Assembly (NCBI GenBank): GCA_936943465.1
Contig: CAKZJN010000550.1
Span: 1 to 5,729, forward strand
Direction of reading: 5' to 3'
DNA: 5,729 nucleotides
Source: an uncultured Rhodoferax sp.
GTDB taxonomy: Bacteria; Pseudomonadota; Gammaproteobacteria; Burkholderiales; Burkholderiaceae_C
A model generated the notes under the pieces. That model made no database searches. It saw only the letters and a program-made list of their open reading frames with translations, and was not told where the DNA came from. How positions within the stretch are numbered: the stretch's first letter is position 1; every line of letters begins with the position of its first letter. The position numbers and the translations under genes are program-made. Below are positions 1 through 4,748 of this stretch, piece by piece.

Positions 1-24
1 CTGGGGCGGCGGCAACAGCGTCGT

Positions 25-318
25 TCAATGAATGGCTATCATGCTTACCAAGGCGGTTAACGCTAGCACCAGAGTTTGAAGCCTGGCACCGCCGAGAATG
101 GTGTTGGGACGGACAAAGGGAATCAAAAAATTCATCGTGTTCACTACAGCAATTATGAAAAGTGCGATATCAGTAAGTTGATTCAGCTTGCTACCTCCCA
201 GCAATCGGACGCTAGCGGCACACCCTAATACCAAGACGCAAAGCAACCAAGTTTCCCTGGAAATTTGATACACGGCGATACGCGGAGATTTTTCAACCGC
301 AATGGAAGAGGTAGACAT
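25..318 (-). CDS. Small three-helix membrane protein, unknown function
   Basis: A 97-residue protein that I do not recognise. The ATG start at 318 has only a weak purine-rich stretch (GAAG) about 9 nt upstream, and the gene ends in TGA at 27-25. The first 20 or so residues are polar. Three hydrophobic segments follow at about residues 24-40, 48-69 and 80-96, joined by short loops containing Arg, Lys and Pro (for example the RPN turn at 70-72), so it should be an inner-membrane protein with almost no soluble part. It lies 112 nt downstream of the propeller gene on the same strand and could be the last gene of that transcript, but a hairpin in the gap leaves this open. No catalytic or metal-binding motif is visible. 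It is probably real because its hydrophobic pattern is coherent and no better frame competes, but a function would be guesswork. Confidence 0.55.
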   Translation of the reverse strand: MSTSSIAVEKSPRIAVYQISRETWLLCVLVLGCAASVRLLGGSKLNQLTDIALFIIAVVNTMNFLIPFVRPNTILGGARLQTLVLALTALVSMIAIH

Positions 319-331
319 AGTGCAGATCTTC

Positions 332-350
332 GGTGGATTTCGATTCCACC
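332..350. repeat. Small inverted repeat between propeller and 97-aa gene
   Basis: GGTGGA at 332-337 pairs perfectly with TCCACC at 345-350 around a 7-nt loop. On the minus strand this hairpin sits 14 nt upstream of the ATG of the 97-aa gene and about 80 nt after the propeller stop codon. No T tract follows it, so it is a poor intrinsic terminator. It could influence translation or mRNA stability. The remaining bases of the 319-430 gap show nothing else convincing. Confidence 0.3.
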
Positions 351-430
351 AATGATAGGCAGCAATGACTCATGGCGACGCACGCTTACATTTTGTTGCC
401 GGAGGCCGTTGATATAGGTTAACTGACGGG

Positions 431-1522
431 TCAGCGTGGCCAAAACGCTTGTTGAATCCGCCCGCTATCCGTCGCCACAACGGCCCATGAACCATTGCCG
501 GGGAGAACCACAGGTCGCAGTTCTTGCTGAAAAGCAATTCGCCGGATCTCGCGGCCGTCTTCAACGTCCAGCAAGTGCAATACATTGTTCATGTCCAGCG
601 CATAGAGCAAGCCACCATGAACCACAATTTCGGCCATCATCGCGCCCCAATTGCCGGACGACTGCCCATAGTTGGTGGTTTGGTGGCGCCATAGCACCTC
701 ACCGCTCAGGATATCGATGGCATAAACCCAACCCGTCGGGGACCATAGGTAGGCCGTTGTTCCTGCAACGTGGTGGGAATTGATGAAGTTACCCGCATTG
801 AAGGCCCACAACACCTTCCCATCTTCCAGAGATATGCCAAGCAGGAGTTCCTTGTAAGTGCCTGCCACCAGAACTCCGTTGCCAACATAAATCTGGCGCA
901 AGTACTGCCACTCCGCGCTCCGGTCCAGTCGCCATTTCAAGTGCCCGGAAGTTGCATGGATGGCGTACAAAATGCCGTCACCCGGTCCCCAGTACACCGT
1001 GTCGCCCCACTGCACAGGCGCATACGAAGACAAGGTATCCAGCACACCAGCAAACTTCCAGCGTACTTCTCCATTGCTGTTTTCGACCGCCAGCAATTCA
1101 TGCCCGTCGCCCACATAACTTACCTTCTGAGAGACAAACGGAACTCCCATCTGAATGGCGGCCCTTCTAAGCCAAGTCCGTCGTCCGCGAGCAAGGTCCC
1201 AAGCACCCAGTTCATGCAGACTGCCAACCAGCATCTGTTTGCCCACAGCGCGTGGCCGATACACCGCCTCGTCAGATAGGCCGTGCGCATGTTTCCAGGC
1301 GACCTTGGATGTCTTCAGGTCAATTCTGCCGATCGTGCGGTCGCCAGCGAACAGGACATTTCCCTGATGCAAAGTCAGTGGTGCCAAGACTTCGCTACCA
1401 CTGTCCCATTCGACTATTCTTCTCGGTCGCGCAAGCGGCCCCGCAATGGCCCCTGCAGGGAAACCGCAGGCAATTGCGCTTAACAGGAAGCCACGGCGAG
1501 ATATCGGCTCAGAGGCAACCAT
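431..1522 (-). CDS. Tat-exported PQQ-like (BamB-type) beta-propeller protein
   Basis: A 363-residue protein starting at ATG 1522, which overlaps the stop of the upstream cytochrome gene as TGATG. An in-frame TTG one codon earlier is a less likely start. Residues 8-13 (SRRGFL) form a twin-arginine signal, followed by a short hydrophobic stretch and a possible AIA cleavage site near residue 27. A Cys at 19 after AIA is a weak lipobox, so a lipoprotein is possible. The mature part carries at least seven repeats of the PQQ-like blade pattern (aliphatic-YAID-x-x-S/TGE-V-x-W), at about residues 65-78, 106-119, 143-157, 185-199, 227-241, 266-280 and 315-329, so a seven- or eight-bladed propeller is expected. 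Such folds bind partners or, in quinoproteins, PQQ. I see no alcohol-dehydrogenase catalytic signature, and the length matches stand-alone BamB-like propellers, not true dehydrogenases (usually 550 residues or more). Tat export suggests folding, or cofactor loading, before export. Coupling to the diheme cytochrome suggests a shared periplasmic redox role. The substrate is unknown. Confidence 0.9.
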   Translation of the reverse strand: MVASEPISRRGFLLSAIACGFPAGAIAGPLARPRRIVEWDSGSEVLAPLTLHQGNVLFAGDRTIGRIDLKTSKVAWKHAHGLSDEAVYRPRAVGKQMLVGSLHELGAWDLARGRRTWLRRAAIQMGVPFVSQKVSYVGDGHELLAVENSNGEVRWKFAGVLDTLSSYAPVQWGDTVYWGPGDGILYAIHATSGHLKWRLDRSAEWQYLRQIYVGNGVLVAGTYKELLLGISLEDGKVLWAFNAGNFINSHHVAGTTAYLWSPTGWVYAIDILSGEVLWRHQTTNYGQSSGNWGAMMAEIVVHGGLLYALDMNNVLHLLDVEDGREIRRIAFQQELRPVVLPGNGSWAVVATDSGRIQQAFWPR

Positions 1523-2403
1523 CAATCACACTTGGCGCCCTGCTTGATCCACAGCGAAAGAATCGACGTGCTGGGGTGGTCGCGATTTTCCGCAGGGCTG
1601 ATACCGGGCGGCATGCGATCTTCGACCAAGTGTTGCCACAAGAAACTGGCATCGGGATTCCCTGGAATAACCACTTTGGTCGATTTATCCACGCCCTTTG
1701 CGACAGAGTCTGCACCGAGCATGATGCCGGCGTGGGTTTTCAAGTTCAGCTCGTGGAAGCTCGGCGGCTCCTGATTCGACATATGGCAGGATGTACAGGC
1801 CGGTGTATTCGGTCCGAAGGAGTTGGGTTTCCTAAACAGGGGCCCCACGTTTTTCCGGAAGTTCTCGTCATCCTTCGCACCGTCAAGAATCCAGTTCTTC
1901 ACCGTGGTAAATGCTGGCGTATCACTGGGTGCATGAAAGCCCGTTCCCAAAGGCATCCGGTTGTTACGTAGACGTCGAATCAGGATGTCACGCTTGGGGT
2001 CGGTTCCGGGCACAAACAGTGCCCGCTTGGGCGCCTCTGTAGAGCCCTCTTTTATGCCATTGCAAGAAGAAAGGTCCAGTCCTCGGTAGGAGTTGACAGG
2101 GTCTTGGGAAGAGTGGCATGTCACGCAAGCAGCCCCCGGGCCAAACGCATTGGGTGTGCTCATCAACACCCGGACGGTTTCGTATTTGATGGGGATATTG
2201 CGCTTGACGATCAGTTCCTGAACGGCACCCGCGTCTTCACTACTGGCCTTTACCTTGCCCTCACGGATATCCTGAAGGAGAGATTCCGCGAGGCTTTTTG
2301 GCTTTTTCTCATCAGCCAGCGCGCCAGACACTAGACTAAACATCATGAATGCAGCAATTGATGCGCTTGCAAACTTTGAAATCCCTTGACCGCAATGATT
2401 CAC
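1522..2403 (-). CDS. Secreted diheme c-type cytochrome with duplicated heme domains
   Basis: A 293-residue protein starting at GTG 2403, chosen because AGGAG (2416-2412) lies 8 nt upstream. An in-frame TTG at 2433 would add ten residues and place this Shine-Dalgarno inside the gene. A Sec signal peptide covers residues 1-30 (hydrophobic SIAAFMMFSLVSG, then ALA before DEKK). Two class-I-like heme domains follow: CVTCH at 93-97 with Met150 in RMPLG, and CTSCH at 203-207 with Met264 in RMPPG as likely sixth ligands. The halves repeat the same order: PNAFGP/PNSFGP, then CxxCH, then VPGTDP/IPGNPD, then RMPxG, then W-I-x-x-GAK. That order resembles the planctomycete-type cytochrome c domains (PSCyt1 class), a family assignment made from memory. 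Extra Cys residues at 114 and 292 are not part of heme motifs. It should carry electrons in the periplasm, with the propeller encoded next as its likely partner. Export would be by Sec and heme attachment by the Ccm system, neither of which is in the window. Confidence 0.92.
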   Translation of the reverse strand: MNHCGQGISKFASASIAAFMMFSLVSGALADEKKPKSLAESLLQDIREGKVKASSEDAGAVQELIVKRNIPIKYETVRVLMSTPNAFGPGAACVTCHSSQDPVNSYRGLDLSSCNGIKEGSTEAPKRALFVPGTDPKRDILIRRLRNNRMPLGTGFHAPSDTPAFTTVKNWILDGAKDDENFRKNVGPLFRKPNSFGPNTPACTSCHMSNQEPPSFHELNLKTHAGIMLGADSVAKGVDKSTKVVIPGNPDASFLWQHLVEDRMPPGISPAENRDHPSTSILSLWIKQGAKCD

Positions 2404-2411
2404 TTGTAACG

Positions 2412-2416
2412 CTCCT
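2412..2416 (-). promoter_or_regulatory. Ribosome binding site deciding a GTG start
   Basis: On the minus strand AGGAG is followed by 8 nt and then GTG at 2403-2401. This spacing is near ideal, while the in-frame TTG at 2433 has no comparable site. It therefore sets the cytochrome start at GTG and puts the signal peptide right at the N-terminus. Confidence 0.75.
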
Positions 2417-2441
2417 GTATATTTGGTAAGCAAGTGTATGT

Positions 2442-2475
2442 GGGTAAAGCCCTACATTCAGATAGGGTTTTACCC
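2442..2475. repeat. 13-bp inverted repeat upstream of cytochrome gene
   Basis: Left arm GGGTAAAGCCCTA at 2442-2454 and right arm TAGGGTTTTACCC at 2463-2475 are complementary at 12 of 13 positions, the remaining pair being G against T. The loop is 8 nt. The nested core TAGGG-N8-CCCTA has operator-like symmetry. The element lies about 40-70 nt upstream of the GTG start of the cytochrome gene, where a promoter or operator would be expected. No clear -10/-35 pair could be assigned there. A role as a regulator binding site or as an mRNA leader hairpin is inference. Confidence 0.5.
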
Positions 2476-2487
2476 CTATTGGGTTAC
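2468..2487. repeat. Imperfect palindrome, copy 1 of a CCCC-Y-ATTGGG motif
   Basis: The segment reads TTTTACCCC, then TATT, then GGGTTAC, an imperfect palindrome overlapping the right arm of the neighbouring 13-bp repeat. It shares the core CCCC(T/C)ATTGGG and the flanking TTA/TAAC character with a second element at 2586-2606. Two related palindromes in one intergenic region suggest paired operator sites, though chance cannot be excluded for such short, low-complexity half-sites. Confidence 0.35.
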
Positions 2488-2585
2488 GCGAACCACGTAA
2501 GAGCGGCAGTGCTGCGCCCACCATGGCCCCTAAACCCAGCCACAAGCAACTCATTGAAATCCGGTCTTCGGCAGGATATGTCGGC

Positions 2586-2606
2586 GTTATCCCCCATTGG
2601 GGTAAC
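2586..2606. repeat. Palindrome, copy 2 of the CCCC-Y-ATTGGG motif
   Basis: GTTA (2586-2589) pairs with TAAC (2603-2606), and CCCC (2591-2594) pairs with GGGG (2599-2602). One unpaired T sits at 2590 and the loop is CATT. The element lies 24 nt past the stop codon of the 79-aa membrane protein, so on the minus strand it could form a transcript-end hairpin. It lacks a T tract, so it is at best a weak terminator. Its similarity to the motif at 2468-2487 argues instead for a protein-binding site. Between the two copies (about 2490-2585) I see no gene. Confidence 0.4.
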
Positions 2607-2630
2607 CGTGATCTTGTGCTTTTGAGCCGC

Positions 2631-2870
2631 CTAATGCGAAGAGCGCACCTTCGTCATCCGCGCTATCTTCTGCGAAAAAAGTGCCAGCGGCGTTGCGTGG
2701 AAAATCAAATCAAGAATGTCTATTGGCCGAATGAGTTCACCGACCCACAACATTCGCAGTTTCTCAAAAACATGAGGCTCAGGCGAAATCGGTGCAACTG
2801 CCATCCAGGCGGCAATGAAAATAAGCCATAAAACGGATACCCGATCTATCCCACGAATACTTCTTTTCAC
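2631..2870 (-). CDS. Conserved small inner-membrane protein (79 aa)
   Basis: The preferred start is GTG 2870, with GGAAAG five nt upstream, giving 79 residues. The frame stays open to a TTG at 2996, which would give 121 residues with an extra hydrophobic stretch. Residues 11-27 form one membrane helix and about 50-65 a second. Between them is the segment PEPHVFEKLRML (30-41), then RPIDILDLIFH (48-58). I recall this PEPH-x-x-EKLRML...RP-x-DI-x-DL-x-x-H pattern from a family of roughly 75-residue proteobacterial membrane proteins. Some database entries label it RND transporter, apparently without functional proof. The short form matches that length. Conserved His33, Glu36, Asp51, Asp54 and His58 near the membrane could be functional, but the role is unknown. 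It lies upstream of the cytochrome on the same strand, separated by about 230 nt containing palindromes, so it probably has its own transcript or is only loosely linked. Confidence 0.7.
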   Translation of the reverse strand: MKRSIRGIDRVSVLWLIFIAAWMAVAPISPEPHVFEKLRMLWVGELIRPIDILDLIFHATPLALFSQKIARMTKVRSSH

Positions 2871-3171
2871 TCCTGCTTTCCAACGCCTCCAACTGCGGGC
2901 CTCAGTCAACGATCCACAAAGTAAAACCACCGACACAAGGATTGTCAATCCCCCTGTAAAACGGCCGCGGCGTAATGGTGTGAATGCCAAAAACAATGAA
3001 CTTCCGCAATAGCGGTATTGCAGTCATTGCAGATCGCGTTAAGCGATGCGTTTTGCTAGCGACAATCCAGTGCCAGCCCCAATCATTCGATCAAATAAAG
3101 GCTGTCAACGGTGTCGATATTTATAGCTATGGCACCAATTAAAAATCTTAAGTCCGCAAGCGAACTCCCCC

Positions 3172-3286
3172 CAGTGCATCTGAATAAGTTCGCCAGCATG
3201 AAGCAGTGGCACTTACGGGGTAAGGGCTAAGGCGCTGTCGACGTAGTGAAGGGATTCCCCGCCAAACGGTACGAAACGATGCACTG
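3172..3286. repeat. 115-bp segment bounded by 9-bp inverted repeats
   Basis: CAGTGCATC at 3172-3180 and GATGCACTG at 3278-3286 are perfect inverted copies separated by 97 nt. Inside are CTTAC-GGG-GTAAG (3212-3224) and a GGGATTCCCC stretch. The left end also overlaps the loop of the GCGAACT/AGTTCGC hairpin. The size and architecture are like a miniature inverted-repeat element or a structured RNA. There is no obvious target-site duplication just outside the ends, and the ends do not carry the integron attC core GTTRRRY. Confidence 0.35.
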
Positions 3287-3322
3287 ACGCTACATGGTAG
3301 CTACATGCATGCAAATGAAATT

Positions 3323-3350
3323 CCTTGCTGCTATTTTCATAGCGACAAGG
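3323..3350. repeat. Hairpin downstream of tRNA-Leu (possible terminator or dispersed repeat)
   Basis: CCTTG (3323-3327) pairs with CAAGG (3346-3350), and GCTAT (3330-3334) pairs with ATAGC (3339-3343), with a 2-nt internal mismatch and loop TTTC. It lies 12 nt beyond the tRNA 3' end on the minus strand. It could stop tRNA transcription, but what follows (AATTTCATTTG) is only moderately T-rich. The wording GCTGCTAT...ATAGC next to AAGGCCTTT resembles short dispersed intergenic repeats I remember from Comamonadaceae genomes. That resemblance is from memory and not verified. Confidence 0.45.
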
Positions 3351-3362
3351 CCTTTAAATTCG

Positions 3363-3447
3363 TGGTGCCCGGGGCCGGAATCGAACCGGCACGCCTTGCG
3401 GCGGGGGATTTTGAGTCCCCTGCGTCTACCAATTTCACCACCCGGGC
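3363..3447 (-). tRNA. tRNA-Leu, anticodon CAA
   Basis: An 85-nt class II tRNA with encoded CCA (3365-3363). The acceptor stem is GCCCGGG/CCCGGGC. The anticodon stem is GGGGA/TCCCC around the loop CTCAAAA, giving anticodon CAA at 3413-3411, which reads the UUG codon. A long variable arm, CGCC-GCAA-GGCG, identifies a leucine-type class II tRNA. The T arm is GCCGG-TTCGATT-CCGGC. It is divergent from cysM, and its 3' end faces the low-GC left side of the window. A plus-strand frame through it yields the familiar spurious peptide containing GAGIEPARL, which should not be annotated as protein. Confidence 0.98.
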
Positions 3448-3469
3448 GGGGGAAGGAGTGCAGACCGAA

Positions 3470-3478
3470 ATTATGGCA
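3470..3478 (-). promoter_or_regulatory. Candidate extended -10 promoter for tRNA-Leu
   Basis: The minus strand reads TGCCATAAT from 3478 to 3470, an extended -10 (TGn plus five of six TATAAT bases). It would start transcription near 3463, about 15 nt before the mature 5' end of the tRNA. The -35 region 17 bp upstream is weak (GTAGTT), consistent with an extended -10 type. It overlaps the cysM leader and lies just before the cysM start, so tRNA and cysM transcription may interfere. Confidence 0.4.
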
Positions 3479-3483
3479 CATTT

Positions 3484-4392
3484 ATGTCCATGAACTACCC
3501 AACGATCGAAGACGCCATCGGAAAAACGCCTCTGGTGGCACTGCAGCGCATTGGTGCTGCGGCTAACGCCGAGCGCGGCAATGTGGTGCTTGGCAAGCTC
3601 GAAGGCAACAACCCCGCAGGCTCGGTCAAAGATCGTCCGGCTTTGAGCATGATTCAGCGCGCACAGGAGCGCGGCGAGATCAAGCCCGGCGACACCCTGA
3701 TTGAAGCCACTTCGGGCAACACCGGCATTGCGCTGGCCATGGCCGCTGCCATCAAGGGCTACCACATGGTGCTGATCATGCCGGAGGACCTGTCAATTGA
3801 ACGCGTGCAGACCATGAAGGCATTTGGCGCCGAACTGATCCTGACACCCAAGAGCGGCGGCATGGAGTACGCGCGCGACCTGGCCGACAAGATGGAGCGT
3901 GAAGGGCAGGGCAAGGTGCTCGACCAGTTCGCCAACGGCGACAACCCCCGCATTCACTATGAAACCACCGGCCCCGAGCTGTGGGCCGACACGCACGGCA
4001 AGATCACGCACTTTGTGAGCGCCATGGGCACCACCGGCACGATTACCGGCGTGTCGCGCTTTTTGAAAGAAAAGAACCCGGCCATTCGGGTCATCGGGGC
4101 GCAGCCCTCGGAAGGTTCGCGCATTCCCGGCATCCGCAAGTGGCCCCAGGAATACCTGCCCAAGATTTATGACCCGGCCAATGTGGACGAGTTGGTGTAC
4201 GTCAGCCAGGCCGATGCGGAGCACATGTGCCGCCGCATGGCGCGTGAGGAAGGCATTTTTGCCGGCATTTCGGCAGCGGGGGCCTGTTGGGTTGCGCAGC
4301 AAATAGCCGAGCGCGAGCGCAATGCCACGATTGCCTTTGTGGTCTGCGACCGGGGCGACCGCTATCTCTCGACCGGGGTGTTTCCGGCCTGA
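3484..4392 (+). CDS. cysM: Cysteine synthase B (O-acetylserine sulfhydrylase / S-sulfocysteine synthase)
   Basis: A 302-residue cytoplasmic PLP enzyme of the beta-replacement (fold type II) family, close to the E. coli CysM length of about 303. It joins O-acetylserine with sulfide to give cysteine, or with thiosulfate to give S-sulfocysteine. The PLP lysine is Lys49 in GSVKDRP. The substrate loop is TSGN at 76-79. The phosphate-binding loop GTTGT is at 182-186. CysM, as opposed to CysK, is indicated by PEDLSIERVQTMKAFGAEL after residue 99, IPGIRKWPQEYLP in the second half, and the C-terminal CDRGDRYLSTGVF. Starts at ATG 3484 or ATG 3490 are both possible. Neither has a Shine-Dalgarno at normal distance, because GGAAGGAG lies 25-31 nt upstream. 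It is followed 50 nt later by a TusA-family gene on the same strand, giving a small sulfur-metabolism group. The gene appears intact. Confidence 0.96.
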   Translation: MSMNYPTIEDAIGKTPLVALQRIGAAANAERGNVVLGKLEGNNPAGSVKDRPALSMIQRAQERGEIKPGDTLIEATSGNTGIALAMAAAIKGYHMVLIMPEDLSIERVQTMKAFGAELILTPKSGGMEYARDLADKMEREGQGKVLDQFANGDNPRIHYETTGPELWADTHGKITHFVSAMGTTGTITGVSRFLKEKNPAIRVIGAQPSEGSRIPGIRKWPQEYLPKIYDPANVDELVYVSQADAEHMCRRMAREEGIFAGISAAGACWVAQQIAERERNATIAFVVCDRGDRYLSTGVFPA

Positions 4393-4413
4393 CCGCCGGT
4401 GGGCCCGAAACCC

Positions 4414-4419
4414 TACAAT
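4414..4419 (+). promoter_or_regulatory. Candidate -10 box before the TusA-family gene
   Basis: TACAAT lies 23 nt upstream of the ATG, in the 50-nt gap after cysM. The best upstream partner, CTGACC at 4389-4394, overlaps the cysM stop and gives a long 19-bp spacer, so the pair is imperfect. The TusA-like gene could have its own promoter here or simply be cotranscribed with cysM. Confidence 0.3.
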
Positions 4420-4442
4420 GCACCCGTTAGAGGAACCACCCC

Positions 4443-4670
4443 ATGCAAATCGATCGAGAAGTTGACGCCCGCGGCCTGAATTGCCCCCTGCCCATTCTGA
4501 AAGCCAAGAAGGCGCTGTCGGAAATGCTCAGTGGCGATGTGCTCCGCGTGGTGTGTACCGACGCGGGTTCGATGCGCGACTTTCAGGCTTTTGCCCGGCA
4601 GACCGGCAACGAGTTGCTGGACCAGCAAACCGCCGAGCCCGATTACGTCCACATCCTGCGCCGTCGCTAA
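4443..4670 (+). CDS. TusA/SirA-family sulfurtransferase
   Basis: A 75-residue protein starting at ATG 4443, with AGAGG (4429-4433) nine nt upstream. The N-terminal DARGLNCPLPILKAKKAL contains the family CPxP motif with Cys14, which carries the persulfide sulfur in TusA proteins. The rest has the expected small alpha/beta pattern, with VVCTD near residue 40 and a C-terminal strand (YVHIL). The length is close to E. coli TusA (81). Family members relay sulfur for tRNA 2-thiouridine, molybdenum cofactor or sulfur oxidation. Which of these applies here cannot be told, so no symbol is given. It lies between cysM and a bidirectional terminator, so it is the last gene of the plus-strand unit. A second Cys at about 38 is not part of the motif. 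Confidence in the family is high and in the specific pathway low. Confidence 0.93.
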   Translation: MQIDREVDARGLNCPLPILKAKKALSEMLSGDVLRVVCTDAGSMRDFQAFARQTGNELLDQQTAEPDYVHILRRR

Positions 4671-4683
4671 GCCGATCGGCGCC

Positions 4684-4718
4684 AACAAAAAAGCGGGCTT
4701 CAGGCCCGCTTTTTTGTT
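4684..4718. terminator. Bidirectional intrinsic terminator between tusA-like gene and valS
   Basis: A perfect 15-bp stem (4684-4698 with 4704-4718) has the GC core GCGGGC/GCCCGC and a 5-nt loop TTCAG. Six A bases flank one side and six T bases the other, so either strand ends in a T tract. It lies 14 nt after the TAA at 4670 and 30 nt from the valS stop at 4749, exactly between two convergent genes. Confidence 0.92.
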
Positions 4719-4725
4719 GCCCGAA

Positions 4726-4740
4726 CGGGGAAAAGCCCCG
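4726..4740. repeat. Small GC hairpin just past the valS stop
   Basis: CGGGG (4726-4730) pairs with CCCCG (4736-4740) around the loop AAAAG. It sits between the main terminator and the valS stop. On its own it lacks a T tract. On the valS transcript it would precede the main stem and may protect the 3' end. Confidence 0.4.
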
Positions 4741-4748
4741 CCGGTGTA

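Larger units (their letters stand above)
2871..3362. other. Intergenic region without a convincing gene
   Basis: About 490 bases lie between the 79-aa gene and the 3' end of tRNA-Leu. The sampled line 3121-3180 is about 43% GC, far below the valS side. Reading both strands gives only short frames broken by stops. Several small inverted repeats are present: CCGC-AATA-GCGG at 3004-3015, GCGAACT/AGTTCGC at 3160-3166 and 3187-3193, CTTAC-GGG-GTAAG at 3212-3224, and the repeats listed separately. An 8-bp direct repeat GCTACATG occurs at 3289-3296 and 3300-3307. The density of hairpins fits a decayed mobile element or a small non-coding unit, but no transposase can be identified. Confidence 0.5.

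Noticed and set aside
436..1279. Long plus-strand frames opposite the propeller gene
   Set aside because: They are antisense to a gene with clear blade repeats and a Tat signal. Their composition (many Pro, Arg, His, Ser) looks like shadow coding.
1252..1971. 239-codon plus-strand frame opposite the propeller/cytochrome junction
   Set aside because: It spans two real minus-strand genes in antisense and shows no domain, so it is a shadow of biased codon use.
2404..2490. Sigma-54 promoter upstream of the cytochrome gene
   Set aside because: A TTGC stretch is present, but no GG dinucleotide lies at the required distance upstream.
2523..2831. 102-codon plus-strand frame opposite the small membrane protein
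   Set aside because: It is rich in Arg, His and Cys without any recognisable pattern, while the minus-strand frame has coherent membrane helices and a conserved motif.
3160..3290. Integron attC site
   Set aside because: Size and inverted repeats were suggestive, but the terminal GTTRRRY core sites are missing and no integrase or cassette array is visible.
3294..3566. Plus-strand frames across the tRNA giving peptides with GAGIEPARL or PGPESNRHALRR
   Set aside because: These are translations of the antisense of tRNA-Leu, a well-known spurious protein family. The tRNA is clear.
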